Assembly: GCA_026413945.1 (NCBI GenBank)
Contig: JAOAJX010000005.1
Location: 1-64,000 of the forward strand
Source of the DNA: Candidatus Iainarchaeum sp.
Lineage (GTDB): Archaea; Iainarchaeota; Iainarchaeia; Iainarchaeales; DTGL01
DNA length: 64,000 bases
Direction of reading: 5' to 3'
A model generated the notes under the pieces. That model worked only from the letters and a program-made list of their open reading frames with translations. It was not told the origin of the DNA and did not search any database. Made by a program: the position numbers and the translations under genes. Position 1 is the first letter of the stretch, and each line of letters begins with the position of its first letter. Of this stretch, positions 43,645 through 52,543 are shown one piece after another.

Positions 43645-44166
43645 TCACCTTACAGCCTTAAGCCCTTTAAGATATTTTATTATTACTGCAGCACAATCTT
43701 CCTGTGATATTTTATCAATGTTTATTGCAAGATCAAAATTTTTAGCATCATATATGTTTATTCCCAAAAGGGACAGCATGTTAGTCTTCAATTCATTTTC
43801 CTCTTCATTGAGCATTTCTCTTGCAGCCCCGATAGGTATTTTATCTCTTACTGTGATTTTTTCAGCCCGTGCTTTCTGAGATGAATATAAAAAAATCCTA
43901 ACCGCATTATCCATAACCCAACAAGCTATTGGCCAATCAATTATAACGTGAGCATTTTTTGATTCTTCTTCTATTACCTCCTTAAGCTTTTCCGCAAACT
44001 TCTCCTCTAAAAACATACCTTTTGAATAACATTTTTCTTCGCATTTTTTTATAGTTCTGTCCACAAGCTTTTCTTTGGTTAAATATTTCATACCAAGCTG
44101 TAGCGCCAATAGCTTACTTATTTTTTCAACTCCACTACCTGGCAATGAATTTAATGTTATGATCAT
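43645..44166 (-). CDS. cmk: Cytidylate kinase-like protein
   Basis: Archaeal CMK phosphorylates CMP. The position between eL34 and eL14 is the conserved cmk site. The P-loop reads LNSLPGSGVEKISKL; archaeal Cmk often has GSGTTT here rather than GSGKT, but VEK is a further departure. The RDKIPIGAAREMLNEEE lid-type segment and DLAINIDK fit the family. 173 aa. Activity is not assured given the divergent P-loop. Confidence 0.82.
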   Translation of the reverse strand: MIITLNSLPGSGVEKISKLLALQLGMKYLTKEKLVDRTIKKCEEKCYSKGMFLEEKFAEKLKEVIEEESKNAHVIIDWPIACWVMDNAVRIFLYSSQKARAEKITVRDKIPIGAAREMLNEEENELKTNMLSLLGINIYDAKNFDLAINIDKISQEDCAAVIIKYLKGLKAVR

Positions 44167-44189
44167 CCTAATACCAATATACTTTATCG

Positions 44190-44513
44190 TTAAAATGATT
44201 TTAAAGCCTGCTCTATATACTTTATCTCTCTTATATCACAGTTTTTTAGCCCCTTTACACCTTCTCTAACCTTTATTGCTTCTTCTATTACCACACGGCG
44301 GCATTTGTTGCATAAAATGCCTGCCAATAAAGCCGAAGGCCTTTTTTCACTCTTACTTATGTTTTTTGCTTGCTTTGTTCCAGCAAGCTTTGATTTGCAC
44401 AAAGCGCATGAAGCCTTTCCTTTTTTTGATTTCTTTTCAAAATAAATATTAACGCGCCCAGAAGGCGTCCTGCGATAAATTTTTTTCCTTGAGCTTTTTG
44501 CTTTTTTACCCAT
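44190..44513 (-). CDS. rpl34e: Large-subunit ribosomal protein eL34
   Basis: 107 aa. RRTPSGRVNIYFEKKSKKGKASCALCKSKLAG and RPSALLAGILCNKCRRVVIEEA carry two CxxC zinc motifs typical of eL34. Start follows GGGGTGCAAAC. Confidence 0.94.
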   Translation of the reverse strand: MGKKAKSSRKKIYRRTPSGRVNIYFEKKSKKGKASCALCKSKLAGTKQAKNISKSEKRPSALLAGILCNKCRRVVIEEAIKVREGVKGLKNCDIREIKYIEQALKSF

Positions 44514-44525
44514 GTTTGCACCCCA

Positions 44526-44945
44526 TCAATCTTCAAATCTTTTTAGCAGTAGTTGTAGCAAAAGAGATGCCATCATTGAAACTATTACATAATACCAAAC
44601 CCAGGAATTGACTACTGGGAAAGAATGTCCGCTATATCGGTTGCTAAGAATAGGCCACAAAAAAAGAAAAGACCCAATTGAAATAAACATTATTGGCAAA
44701 GATGCTTTCATCATACTAAGATTCATCTCCACGATTTCAATATTTAACTGGTTCAGGCGTTCTTGTGATGCCCTATCAGTTTTTTTCATAAGCTCTCTGG
44801 CTTCTTTGCCTTTTTCTTTCAGCTTCTTTAAAGCATCTTTCCCAACAGTCTTTCTCCTTATAAAGTGGCCTAATATACCGAAAGCAATTGCTATTGTTAC
44901 CGCAATCATGAATAATTCTATCTCTGGCGAAAGCTCAAAATACAT
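44526..44945 (-). CDS. EMC3/TMCO1-like membrane insertase (DUF106)
   Basis: Archaeal member of the Oxa1/YidC/Get1 superfamily, expected to insert membrane proteins. Three hydrophobic segments (MIAVTIAIAFGILGHF, MFISIGSFLFLWPIL, VIVSMMASLLLQLLL) with a cytoplasmic coiled coil between the first two. 139 aa. It lies next to secY; adk, usually between them, is missing. Confidence 0.9.
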   Translation of the reverse strand: MYFELSPEIELFMIAVTIAIAFGILGHFIRRKTVGKDALKKLKEKGKEARELMKKTDRASQERLNQLNIEIVEMNLSMMKASLPIMFISIGSFLFLWPILSNRYSGHSFPVVNSWVWYYVIVSMMASLLLQLLLKRFED

Positions 44946-45019
44946 TTAAACACCTTTTGGGAAATAGCGTAATCTTATATTAAAAAATTGTCTGCTAAAG
45001 TATAAAAACACTACATCAC

Positions 45020-46435
45020 CTATTTCAGAAGCCTCTTAAACAAAGGATGCATTTCTTGCACCTTAAGCCTTGTGAGCTGCTCATATAGGTTTTGTATTAT
45101 GCCAACTGTGAGCAATATGCCTGTGCCTGATGTGAGCGCACCTAAGCTCATATCACCTATACCTGAAAGAAGCGCTATGAACAAAGAACCAAGAACAACA
45201 ATGGTTGGTATGTACCTTTCAAGTATTTTAACTGTGACCCTACTATCACGCCTGAAGCCAGGAATATACATGCCAGAACTTTCAAGCTGCTCAGCAATAT
45301 CTTCTGGGCTTTGGCCACCAATAGTTATCCAAAGTTTGCCAAAAATCACACAAGTTGCGCTAAATATTATCAAGAATATAATTGCTTGAACAATCTTCAA
45401 ATTGTACGGCTCCGCGAATATAACCCAAAAACCATTACCACTTACTTGAATAGCTAGGTTTAGGAGTAGGTTTCTTATGCCTTCATCCTTACCATCTTTG
45501 AACTTTGCCCAAATACCAGCATCTCCCTTGGGAAGCATTTCTTCTTTCAAAGGTTGTCCCGTAGCCCACGTGAGTGCTCTTCCAATATCTCCAACAACAG
45601 GAGTATCTTTAAACATTACCGTTAGCAGTGATATATTTGCAAAAAGCGCAGAAGCAAATATCACTGGAAGAACAGAAACATAAAGTAACCTAACAGGGAA
45701 CCTGCCACCCAAACCACCACGTCCTATAGTTATTGGTATGTTTATGTATATTGACTGTGCATATATAACAATCAGGAACAAAATTATCATTGCAATAACG
45801 CGTATGATATCAACTATGTTTGGCGATAAAAACAATTTCCAAAAAATACCTGCTCCTCGTACTTCAGAAACTTGCGGCATAAAAAGCTCTGAAATTATGT
45901 GGCTGCTTACACCACCCGCTATAAACAAGCTTATCCCAGAACCAAAGCCGTATTTTCCTATAAGATCGTCAAGATAGAATATAATTATTGAACCTAATAT
46001 TATCTGCAGACTAAGAAGGAACACGTCGCCCTGAATTAACCCACTCATTGGGTAAATAAAACCCTCAAAAACACAGAAAATTATTACAGCTAACTTTTGT
46101 ATGTTTTGGAACTGTGCTCGACCTTTTGGATCACTCAAGTCAATGTCCAGTAATTTCGCACCAACTACAAGTTGTAATAACAATGATGCAAAAACAATTG
46201 GTCCTATGCCAGCTGTTGCTAGCGTTCCAATAGTGCTTCCCATTATAATCCAAACATCAATTTGTAGGCTAGATTGGTATTTGAGTCCCAACAATTTTAT
46301 ATGGCCTAGTGCAAAGAATATTAAAAGTGCTAAAGCACTCCATATCAGGCGCTTTTTAACAGGCACTTCGCCAAGAGGTCTTTTAACCTCTGGAATGTAT
46401 GATGAAATTCTTGATAAAGTATCAACTAACGACAT
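45020..46435 (-). CDS. secY: Protein translocase subunit SecY
   Basis: Channel subunit for export and membrane insertion. 471 aa with ten hydrophobic segments. GRAQFQNIQKLAVI, KYGFGSGISLFIAGG and GFRRDSRVTVKILERYIPTIVVLG (read in parts) are archaeal SecY motifs. It follows uL15 by 8 bases and starts behind GGTGAAATA. SecE and Sec61-beta are not in the window. Confidence 0.97.
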   Translation of the reverse strand: MSLVDTLSRISSYIPEVKRPLGEVPVKKRLIWSALALLIFFALGHIKLLGLKYQSSLQIDVWIIMGSTIGTLATAGIGPIVFASLLLQLVVGAKLLDIDLSDPKGRAQFQNIQKLAVIIFCVFEGFIYPMSGLIQGDVFLLSLQIILGSIIIFYLDDLIGKYGFGSGISLFIAGGVSSHIISELFMPQVSEVRGAGIFWKLFLSPNIVDIIRVIAMIILFLIVIYAQSIYINIPITIGRGGLGGRFPVRLLYVSVLPVIFASALFANISLLTVMFKDTPVVGDIGRALTWATGQPLKEEMLPKGDAGIWAKFKDGKDEGIRNLLLNLAIQVSGNGFWVIFAEPYNLKIVQAIIFLIIFSATCVIFGKLWITIGGQSPEDIAEQLESSGMYIPGFRRDSRVTVKILERYIPTIVVLGSLFIALLSGIGDMSLGALTSGTGILLTVGIIQNLYEQLTRLKVQEMHPLFKRLLK

Positions 46436-46443
46436 TATTTCAC

Positions 46444-46884
46444 CTATTTTTTATTTTCATCAGCTCCCTGAATTTCAGATACAAAAACACCGCCTGCAGC
46501 CAATATTTTCTCCTTTGCCTTTTTTGATGGAACCGCATTCAGTACCATTAGTTTTGTCTTTACGATGCCATTTGACAATATTCTTTCAAAACCTAATTTT
46601 TTACCATCAACAACTACAAAACCATCCTTCGAATCTATTTTTCCACTAGATTTAAGCTTCTCCAATAACTTCTCCAACTTTCTTATACTGATAGCAGCTT
46701 TTTTTGCCCTTGGCTTTAATCTTTTTTTCGGTTCCTCATTTCTGAAAAGCATAAACTTATGCTTTTTGGCTCCAGCTCTGCCGCAACCACCTCTTGAGCC
46801 GCCGCCACGCTTGTTTTTAGTGTCACCTTTGCCATGAGTCCTATGACCTCTTAACTTTTCCTTCTTCTTTCTTTTCCTTACCAT
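46444..46884 (-). CDS. rpl15: Large-subunit ribosomal protein uL15
   Basis: 146 aa. KKKEKLRGHRTHGKGDTKNKRGGGSRGG and RAGAKKH are typical of the Gly-rich N-terminal tail that threads into rRNA. The globular end with VLNAVPSKKAKEKILAAGG closes it. It lies between uL30 and secY as in other archaea. Confidence 0.96.
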   Translation of the reverse strand: MVRKRKKKEKLRGHRTHGKGDTKNKRGGGSRGGCGRAGAKKHKFMLFRNEEPKKRLKPRAKKAAISIRKLEKLLEKLKSSGKIDSKDGFVVVDGKKLGFERILSNGIVKTKLMVLNAVPSKKAKEKILAAGGVFVSEIQGADENKK

Positions 46885-46892
46885 AAAAGCAC

Positions 46893-47354
46893 CTACAGCA
46901 TTCTCTCTATAAGCTCATTTATGTCTTCTCCACGATAGCCAAGGGCGCCACCAATGCTAAAGCTTTTCTTTATCCCTTTTCTGCCATATCCCTTACTTGG
47001 TGGTCTCATCCTTATTGGTATCTCAATTCCAATTTTTTTTATTTGAATATCACCATCAATGATTTTCTTTGCTAGTTCTTCAAAAGATCTTGCTTTATAC
47101 TTATCTAGTGTTTCTTTGCTAATTTTACCACCTCGCTTAAGAGTTGCCTTTTTTTCAATTATTTTTGCGAGGACTTCTGCGCTTATCTCACCCCAAGTTA
47201 TGTAGTTTTCAGCTTTCTTAAGCATCTTTACATTGCTGCTTTTCTCATCAAGAAGTACAAGATTGTTAGGTGCTATTAAGTTTAGCATCTTAAGCGTTCT
47301 TTTTGCCTCTTCCCTAACATGCACAGTCCCGCGTATTCTAATTGCTGCAATCAT
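46893..47354 (-). CDS. rpl30: Large-subunit ribosomal protein uL30
   Basis: 153 aa, archaeal long form. IAAIRIRGTVHVREEAKRTLKMLNL and the C-terminal RPPSKGYGRKGIKKSFSIGGALGYRG are diagnostic. The ATG overlaps the uS5 stop (ATGA). Confidence 0.96.
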   Translation of the reverse strand: MIAAIRIRGTVHVREEAKRTLKMLNLIAPNNLVLLDEKSSNVKMLKKAENYITWGEISAEVLAKIIEKKATLKRGGKISKETLDKYKARSFEELAKKIIDGDIQIKKIGIEIPIRMRPPSKGYGRKGIKKSFSIGGALGYRGEDINELIERML

Positions 47355-48028
47355 TTTGTCACCTTTTCGCGTCTTTCAGATAATGACTCTCTTTCTTTAA
47401 TTTTTGTGGTCTTTCTTAAAGCATCGATACAAGCACCAACAAAATTTAATTTTATGGGGGTATTGCCTTTTGTTTTACTCCAAACGTCTTTTATGCCAGC
47501 AAGCTCTAATACCGGCTTTACGTTTTTTCCAACTACCAAGCCAACCCCTTTTGGTGCCGGCATCAAAGTAATTCTAACCGAGGCACATTTACCAGTAACT
47601 TCGTATTTTATACTGTGTGGTTCACCGCAAGCACATTCCCAACTACCACAATATCTCTTTACAAGTATAAGGTTCATTTTCGCATTATATGTTGCCTTTT
47701 TCACAGCGGGCCATTTTTCTTTGTCCTTTGCTGTGCCAAATCCAACAATGCCATTTCTGTTACCAACTACAACTCCAACCCTAAAAGAGAATTTCCTTCC
47801 AGCACGTACCACGCGAGCTGTTTTTTGCACATCGACAACTGCGCTCTCCATGTTTGGTTCAAGATAGTCAACAATTTCTGCCTCCATTATGCGCTTGTTT
47901 GAAAGCAATATTTCCTCGAGTGATTTTATCTTACCATTAAGCACTTCTTTACCAAGATTGGTTTTTGGAATCCAATTCTCCAGTGTTTTTGTTTCAATTT
48001 CGCTAATCTCTTCTATGTTTTTTTCCAT
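47351..48028 (-). CDS. rps5: Small-subunit ribosomal protein uS5
   Basis: 225 aa. A dsRBD-like N-domain (TARVVRAGRKFSFRVGVVVGNRNGIVGFG) and the C-domain (VRITLMPAPKGVGLVVGKNVKPVLELAGIKDVWSKTKG) match archaeal uS5. Twelve bases separate it from uL18. Confidence 0.97.
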   Translation of the reverse strand: MEKNIEEISEIETKTLENWIPKTNLGKEVLNGKIKSLEEILLSNKRIMEAEIVDYLEPNMESAVVDVQKTARVVRAGRKFSFRVGVVVGNRNGIVGFGTAKDKEKWPAVKKATYNAKMNLILVKRYCGSWECACGEPHSIKYEVTGKCASVRITLMPAPKGVGLVVGKNVKPVLELAGIKDVWSKTKGNTPIKLNFVGACIDALRKTTKIKERESLSERREKVTK

Positions 48029-48040
48029 CCAAAACCACCA

Positions 48041-48619
48041 CTATTTTTTTTGGAATTCTTTGTCGATAGATTCTTTTACTTTTTTAAAGAGCTCATTTAA
48101 CTTTGTTGGTTCTATATTTTTTCTAAAATATTCAGAAAATATTTTCTTACGCTCCTCTGGGCTTTTGCTAGAAGCAAAACTTTCTATGTGTTTTCCAGAG
48201 ATTGTACCCTCATCAGGTATGACTTCTTTTCTATGAGATACTGAAAGGCCACCATCCAAAGCACCTTTTAATGCAGCAAAACAGCTGCTTTTTCTTATTG
48301 GAGTGATTAAACCAATATCAAATACTGCTTCGTTTATGCCTTTGCTAAGACATTCTTTTGCTGCAATATATCCACAGAGATACGCAGTAGGCATATTTGC
48401 TTTGCCAAGCCACCCATATTTAGCTAGTCTTTTTGAATTTACATGCACTACAGTTCGGTCTCCTTCTGGATAATATTTTATTAACTGCACAATACAACTT
48501 TTGTTAGTTCTTCTAAATACAAGCCTATTTTTACCAGATTTTAGCAAAGCCAATCTCTTTATGTAATTTGTCTTCTTATTTCTCCTTCTTGCAAAAGGGA
48601 CTTTTCTCGTGCTTGTCAT
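48041..48619 (-). CDS. rpl18: Large-subunit ribosomal protein uL18
   Basis: 5S-rRNA-binding protein, 192 aa from ATG 48619, whose ATG overlaps the eL19 stop (TGATG). FARRRNKKTNYIKRLALLKSGKNRLVFRRTNK and GLITPIRKSSCFAALKGALDGGL are typical. Confidence 0.96.
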   Translation of the reverse strand: MTSTRKVPFARRRNKKTNYIKRLALLKSGKNRLVFRRTNKSCIVQLIKYYPEGDRTVVHVNSKRLAKYGWLGKANMPTAYLCGYIAAKECLSKGINEAVFDIGLITPIRKSSCFAALKGALDGGLSVSHRKEVIPDEGTISGKHIESFASSKSPEERKKIFSEYFRKNIEPTKLNELFKKVKESIDKEFQKK

Positions 48620-49062
48620 CACTTACCCTCCCTAATGTAACGCTCCAAATGACTCTTGCTCTTAAAATACCCTCCTTTTATCATATTGTAAATTTTCCTA
48701 TAACCAATTTCTTTTAATTGATTTGGCATTTCTTTTCTGAGTTTTCTTAGCAGGCTTCTTTGCGCCCTTACATTTGCAATCCAACGCCGCTTCCCTTCTA
48801 TTCTTGCGCTTTTTTTACCTTTTCTCTTTCCTTTACCTTTCCTCCTTCCTTTCTCTTTTTGCATCTTTAGCTCCTTTGCACGACCCCTGCTCTGCCATTT
48901 TTTCTTTGTTTTCTTTAAAGTCCCTTTTCTTATTAGCTCTCGTATATCTTCTTTTGTTATCGCCTCTTTTACAGAGTTCAATTCCTGTGGGTTTACCCAA
49001 ATCTTACTTTTACCAACCTTCAAGAGCCTTGATGCAATTTCTTTAGCTTTTTCAGTCCTCAT
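48619..49062 (-). CDS. rpl19e: Large-subunit ribosomal protein eL19
   Basis: 147 aa. KEIASRLLKVGKSKIWVNPQELNSVKEAITKEDIR and the basic GRRKGKGKRKGKKSARIEGKRRW segment identify it. A long C-terminal helix ends the protein. Confidence 0.97.
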   Translation of the reverse strand: MRTEKAKEIASRLLKVGKSKIWVNPQELNSVKEAITKEDIRELIRKGTLKKTKKKWQSRGRAKELKMQKEKGRRKGKGKRKGKKSARIEGKRRWIANVRAQRSLLRKLRKEMPNQLKEIGYRKIYNMIKGGYFKSKSHLERYIREGK

Positions 49063-49068
49063 AAATTA

Positions 49069-49461
49069 TCACGCATTAACAACTCTCAGTTTTTTTTCCA
49101 TAGCCTTCTTTAGTAGCATCTCCCTTTTCTTCAACCCAATATTGCTAGAGATCCTAATAATACAATTTTTTTCTTTAATTTGCTCAAGATCCTTAATACT
49201 TCTCACAAGAACCTCTTTAAAGCCACTCGGATGAAGTCCCCTTATAATTTTTGGTGTTCTATAACCAGATTTAGGCTTCTTACCATCAGCTTTTTCAAAG
49301 TTAAAGTCAGCCCCTCTTGGGTAGCGCCATTTATTCCATTTTTCTTTACTTTTTCTTCTCACAGATCTTTTTCCGAAATGACCCCTAAATGTTGGCTTTT
49401 TCTTATTTTTTATAATTTTTTTTGTCTTTGAAATATTTTTATCTGTTATTTTCTTGGGCAT
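49069..49461 (-). CDS. rpl32e: Large-subunit ribosomal protein eL32
   Basis: 130 aa. KKPTFRGHFGKRSVRRKSKEKWNKWRYPRGADF, KSGYRTPKIIRGLHPSGFKEVLV are diagnostic. The N-terminal ~20 residues are Lys-rich. Confidence 0.96.
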   Translation of the reverse strand: MPKKITDKNISKTKKIIKNKKKPTFRGHFGKRSVRRKSKEKWNKWRYPRGADFNFEKADGKKPKSGYRTPKIIRGLHPSGFKEVLVRSIKDLEQIKEKNCIIRISSNIGLKKREMLLKKAMEKKLRVVNA

Positions 49462-49468
49462 AAGGTTC

Positions 49469-50008
49469 TCACTCCGAATTCAATAGTTTTGTTTTCTGGA
49501 CAAGATATATGCTATCTTGAAATATCCTAAGGTCTTTTTTTGTAATTTTTGTTGCCTTTTCTATGTTAGCGGCAGTTTGTCCAACATGCTCTTTGTTAGT
49601 GCCTTTTATTACTATTTCTTTTCCTTTAAGCTCGACAGTCGTGTTCTCACCGACAATATTTGCTTTTCTTGGCTTTTTTTCTCCAAGAAAGTTGTTTATT
49701 ACTATCTCCCTTCCAGAGATCTGTACATTTGTTGGAAAGTGCACATGCACAATTTTCATCCTTGCTTCATAGCCGTATTTAAGACCCAAAATAATGTTTT
49801 CTATACATTTCTCAGTTGTGTTAACTATTGCAGTTGTCTTTCTTTTCTGGTTTTTGCCCTTTATAAGAATTTCGTTTCCCTCTTTGCTTATTTCAATGAC
49901 TCTAGCTCTGAAGCTTTTGCTCTCCTTTTTATCGTTATACGCTATGCTTACTACGTTGTTTGATACTTCTGCTTCGAATCCATTTGGAACTAAAACTCTT
50001 CTTTCCAT
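49469..50008 (-). CDS. rpl6: Large-subunit ribosomal protein uL6
   Basis: 179 aa, two repeated alpha-beta domains. KYGYEARMKIVHVHFPTNVQI and GTNKEHVGQTAANIEKATKITKKDLRIFQDSIYL are typical of archaeal uL6. Start follows AAGGTGAAAAA. Confidence 0.96.
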   Translation of the reverse strand: MERRVLVPNGFEAEVSNNVVSIAYNDKKESKSFRARVIEISKEGNEILIKGKNQKRKTTAIVNTTEKCIENIILGLKYGYEARMKIVHVHFPTNVQISGREIVINNFLGEKKPRKANIVGENTTVELKGKEIVIKGTNKEHVGQTAANIEKATKITKKDLRIFQDSIYLVQKTKLLNSE

Positions 50009-50017
50009 TTTTTCACC

Positions 50018-50407
50018 TTAATAAACATAAGCCAATAGTCTTCCGCCAAGACCTTTTTCCTTTGCTTCATGATGAGTCATTATGCCTTTTGAAGTGCTTA
50101 CTATCAATATTCCAATCTCTCTGCTTGGTAAATATCTCTTTTCAAACTTCTCAAACTCGTGCTTTTTTGTTTTATATCTCGGCTTTATTGCTTTACACTC
50201 GTTTATCGTGTGCGCAAGTTTGATCACAAAGTAACCTCCTTTTTTGTCATCAACGTACCTATAGTCTAAAATATAGTTGTTTTTCTTCATTATTTCCAGT
50301 ATTTTGCCAAGCAGATTTGATGTTGGCCTACATATACATTCTTCCTTTGCCGCCCTTTCACTGTTCTTTATGTTTATTAATGCGTTTGCTACAGTATCAA
50401 GCTGCAT
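50018..50407 (-). CDS. rps8: Small-subunit ribosomal protein uS8
   Basis: 129 aa from ATG 50407, which follows TTAGGTGAAAAAC; the track's GTG lies inside that motif. DTVANALINIKNSERAAKEECICRPTS and GILIVSTSKGIMTHHEAKEKGLGGRLLAYVY are diagnostic. Confidence 0.97.
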   Translation of the reverse strand: MQLDTVANALINIKNSERAAKEECICRPTSNLLGKILEIMKKNNYILDYRYVDDKKGGYFVIKLAHTINECKAIKPRYKTKKHEFEKFEKRYLPSREIGILIVSTSKGIMTHHEAKEKGLGGRLLAYVY

Positions 50408-50416
50408 GTTTTTCAC

Positions 50417-50566
50417 CTAATCATATTTTCTAAAGCCTATTTTTTCAGCATTGTGCTTAAAGCAACGCCAGCACATCACTAGGCCGTAGCGATTCATTAC
50501 GCCGGCATATGTACCACAGACTGAGCACTTTTTTCTCCATTTTCTTCTCACTGTTTTTTTGCTCAT
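50417..50566 (-). CDS. rps14: Small-subunit ribosomal protein uS14
   Basis: 49-aa zinc protein missed by the track. Cys pairs CSVCG and CWRCF and the end KIGFRKYD are diagnostic of the zinc-type uS14. It overlaps the uL5 end by 4 bases and precedes uS8, in the usual uL5-uS14-uS8 order. Confidence 0.97.
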   Translation of the reverse strand: MSKKTVRRKWRKKCSVCGTYAGVMNRYGLVMCWRCFKHNAEKIGFRKYD

Positions 50567-51069
50567 TCGCTCACCCTTATCCCAAGTTTTTTTGTGACAT
50601 ATTCAATGGCTTCTTCCTTTGTAATTCTGTGCTTTTTACCAACCTTATTTTTGCAATATCTCCTGAATTTGACCCTATAGCCACGCCTTTTCAATGCAAC
50701 AATCACATCAAAACCAAAAACACCAAGTTGTGGATTGTATTTTGTACCTGGCAATTCAATGTGTTCTTTTATTCCAAAAGCAAAATTGCCGTTTTCATCA
50801 AATTGGCTTTTCCTTATCTTAAAACCCTTGGCAGAAAGTGCTCTCTTAAGAAACGAAATTGCCTTGTCTTTTCTCAGCGTTGTCTTAACTCCGATCTCAA
50901 GGCCAGGCCTAATGCCCCACTTTGGTTGCCTAACTTTGGCCTTTGTTCTAACTGCTTTTGCTCCAGTTATCTCTTCGAGCACTTTATGCGCTTTTTGTAG
51001 CTTTTCGCCTGATTCGCCTACGCCTATGTTAATAACAACTTTGTCAACCATTATTTCGCGCATATCCAT
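50563..51069 (-). CDS. rpl5: Large-subunit ribosomal protein uL5
   Basis: 168 aa, 5S rRNA contact. DKVVINIGVGESGEKLQKAHKVLEEITGAKAVRTKAK, KWGIRPGLEIGVKTTLR and the C-terminal RGYRVKFRRYCKNKVGKKHRI are typical. Start follows GTGATTTT. Confidence 0.97.
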   Translation of the reverse strand: MDMREIMVDKVVINIGVGESGEKLQKAHKVLEEITGAKAVRTKAKVRQPKWGIRPGLEIGVKTTLRKDKAISFLKRALSAKGFKIRKSQFDENGNFAFGIKEHIELPGTKYNPQLGVFGFDVIVALKRRGYRVKFRRYCKNKVGKKHRITKEEAIEYVTKKLGIRVSE

Positions 51070-51079
51070 AAAATCACTC

Positions 51080-51784
51080 TTATTCTATTACAACAACATT
51101 TTTTGCAGTTGTTTCGAACTCATTTTGGCCTTGTTTTATAATTACCACTCTGCTACTTTTAGCAGTACCTGGCTTGATGCTAGTTATAATTGCTTGCTTA
51201 CTAACATGCGGGCCAGCGATTATGTAAACTTTTGCCCCAACTTCCATCTTTTTTAGTTCTTTTATCTCATCTTCTGGTATTTTTATAAGCAAAGTATCAT
51301 TCGGCTTTGCTTCTATAGCTAGTTTACCTTCCACAAGATAGTTGTTTCCGCTATCTGTTGTTAACTTAATTATGCCTTTTTTTTCAACAGTTTTTCTGAC
51401 AATTTTTGAAGGCCTTATGCACTCTACATTTTTCTTTTCTACTTTCTCAGGATAAAGCCGCCCTTTTGTATCAAAGAGTATCTTATATTCGTTGTTGAGC
51501 CCCTCAATTGAAACAAAATCAAAAAGTCCAACCGGAAAACGCAAGGATTTTCTTATTTTTCCATTTATTCTAACCTTTCCTTCGTTTAATATCTTTTTAG
51601 CTTCTGCTGCACTCGAAGCTACTTTTAAGCAATCTCTCAATATATAACCAATAGGTACTGAGCGCTCTTTGCTATGGGGGCCAACTTCTGGGCTTAGAGT
51701 AAATTTTTTCTCTTTCTTAAACAAATGCATTGTCTTAGGCGCTTTGTGCCTCTTTACTCTTTTGTCACCACCTTTTTTAGCCAT
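51080..51784 (-). CDS. rps4e: Small-subunit ribosomal protein eS4
   Basis: 234 aa with an S4 domain (ILNEGKVRINGKIRKSLRFPVGLFD) and a C-terminal KOW domain. FTLSPEVGPHSKERSVPIGYILRDCLKVA is typical of archaeal eS4. It lies between uL24 and uL5. Confidence 0.97.
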   Translation of the reverse strand: MAKKGGDKRVKRHKAPKTMHLFKKEKKFTLSPEVGPHSKERSVPIGYILRDCLKVASSAAEAKKILNEGKVRINGKIRKSLRFPVGLFDFVSIEGLNNEYKILFDTKGRLYPEKVEKKNVECIRPSKIVRKTVEKKGIIKLTTDSGNNYLVEGKLAIEAKPNDTLLIKIPEDEIKELKKMEVGAKVYIIAGPHVSKQAIITSIKPGTAKSSRVVIIKQGQNEFETTAKNVVVIE

Positions 51785-51788
51785 GTGC

Positions 51789-52136
51789 TCACCTCTTCTT
51801 TAACCTCTTTTCATCAGCTCTTTCAAGTGATGTTATTATGAGGTTTGAGGCATGTATTGGAACTTGAACTTCGGACCCATTAGCTTTCTTCCTAACAATC
51901 TTTTCGATGTATACGAAACCTTTTCTCAAGTCAACCTTAGAGACTTTCCCACTTTTGCTCTTGAACGAACCTCTTACTATCTTCACAGTGTCCCCCTTCC
52001 TAACAGGTAGGCTTCTTCTTTTGAATTCATCTCTAAGCTCTTTGCTAAGATGCGCTGAAACAATTTTTTTCCTTTGATGTAATGGCATTTCCTTAATTTT
52101 CTTCCTTTGCTTTTCCGGCTTTTTTGATTTAACCAT
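51789..52136 (-). CDS. rpl24: Large-subunit ribosomal protein uL24
   Basis: 115 aa with a KOW domain. RRSLPVRKGDTVKIVRGSFKSKSGKV and RKGFVYIEKIVRKKANGSEVQVPIHASNLII identify it. Start follows GGTGTCCAT. Confidence 0.97.
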   Translation of the reverse strand: MVKSKKPEKQRKKIKEMPLHQRKKIVSAHLSKELRDEFKRRSLPVRKGDTVKIVRGSFKSKSGKVSKVDLRKGFVYIEKIVRKKANGSEVQVPIHASNLIITSLERADEKRLKKR

Positions 52137-52144
52137 ATGGACAC

Positions 52145-52543
52145 CTATACTATTTGCTGAGCAATACCTGCAAGCTTAGGCCACCTTTCTGCTGCTTCTT
52201 TTGCTATGGGTCCTTTTATCTCAGTCGCTTTAGGCATTCCCTTTTCATCTATGAGCGCGACAGCATTATCCTCAAACTTTATCCTAGTACCATCAGCACG
52301 CCTATATTCCTTTTTGATTCTTACAATCACTGCTCTTTCCACCTTTTTCCTTATATCCGGTTTTCCCTTCTTCACGACAACTATCACAAGATCAGCAATT
52401 CCAGCCTTTGGGTTCATCCTTTTCTTTGTTTTGTGACCTATAACTGATATTATTTCAACCTCTTTTGCCCCAGAGTTGTCTGCACAAACACATCTGCTTT
52501 TTTGTGTGAGACTTCTTACCTGCACTGCACTTATTGCCTTCAT
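52145..52543 (-). CDS. rpl14: Large-subunit ribosomal protein uL14
   Basis: 132 aa. CADNSGAKEVEIISVIGH, KAGIADLVIVVVKKGKPDIRKKV and GTRIKFEDNAVALIDEKGMPKATEIKGPIAKE are diagnostic. Overlaps uS17 by 4 bases. Confidence 0.97.
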   Translation of the reverse strand: MKAISAVQVRSLTQKSRCVCADNSGAKEVEIISVIGHKTKKRMNPKAGIADLVIVVVKKGKPDIRKKVERAVIVRIKKEYRRADGTRIKFEDNAVALIDEKGMPKATEIKGPIAKEAAERWPKLAGIAQQIV

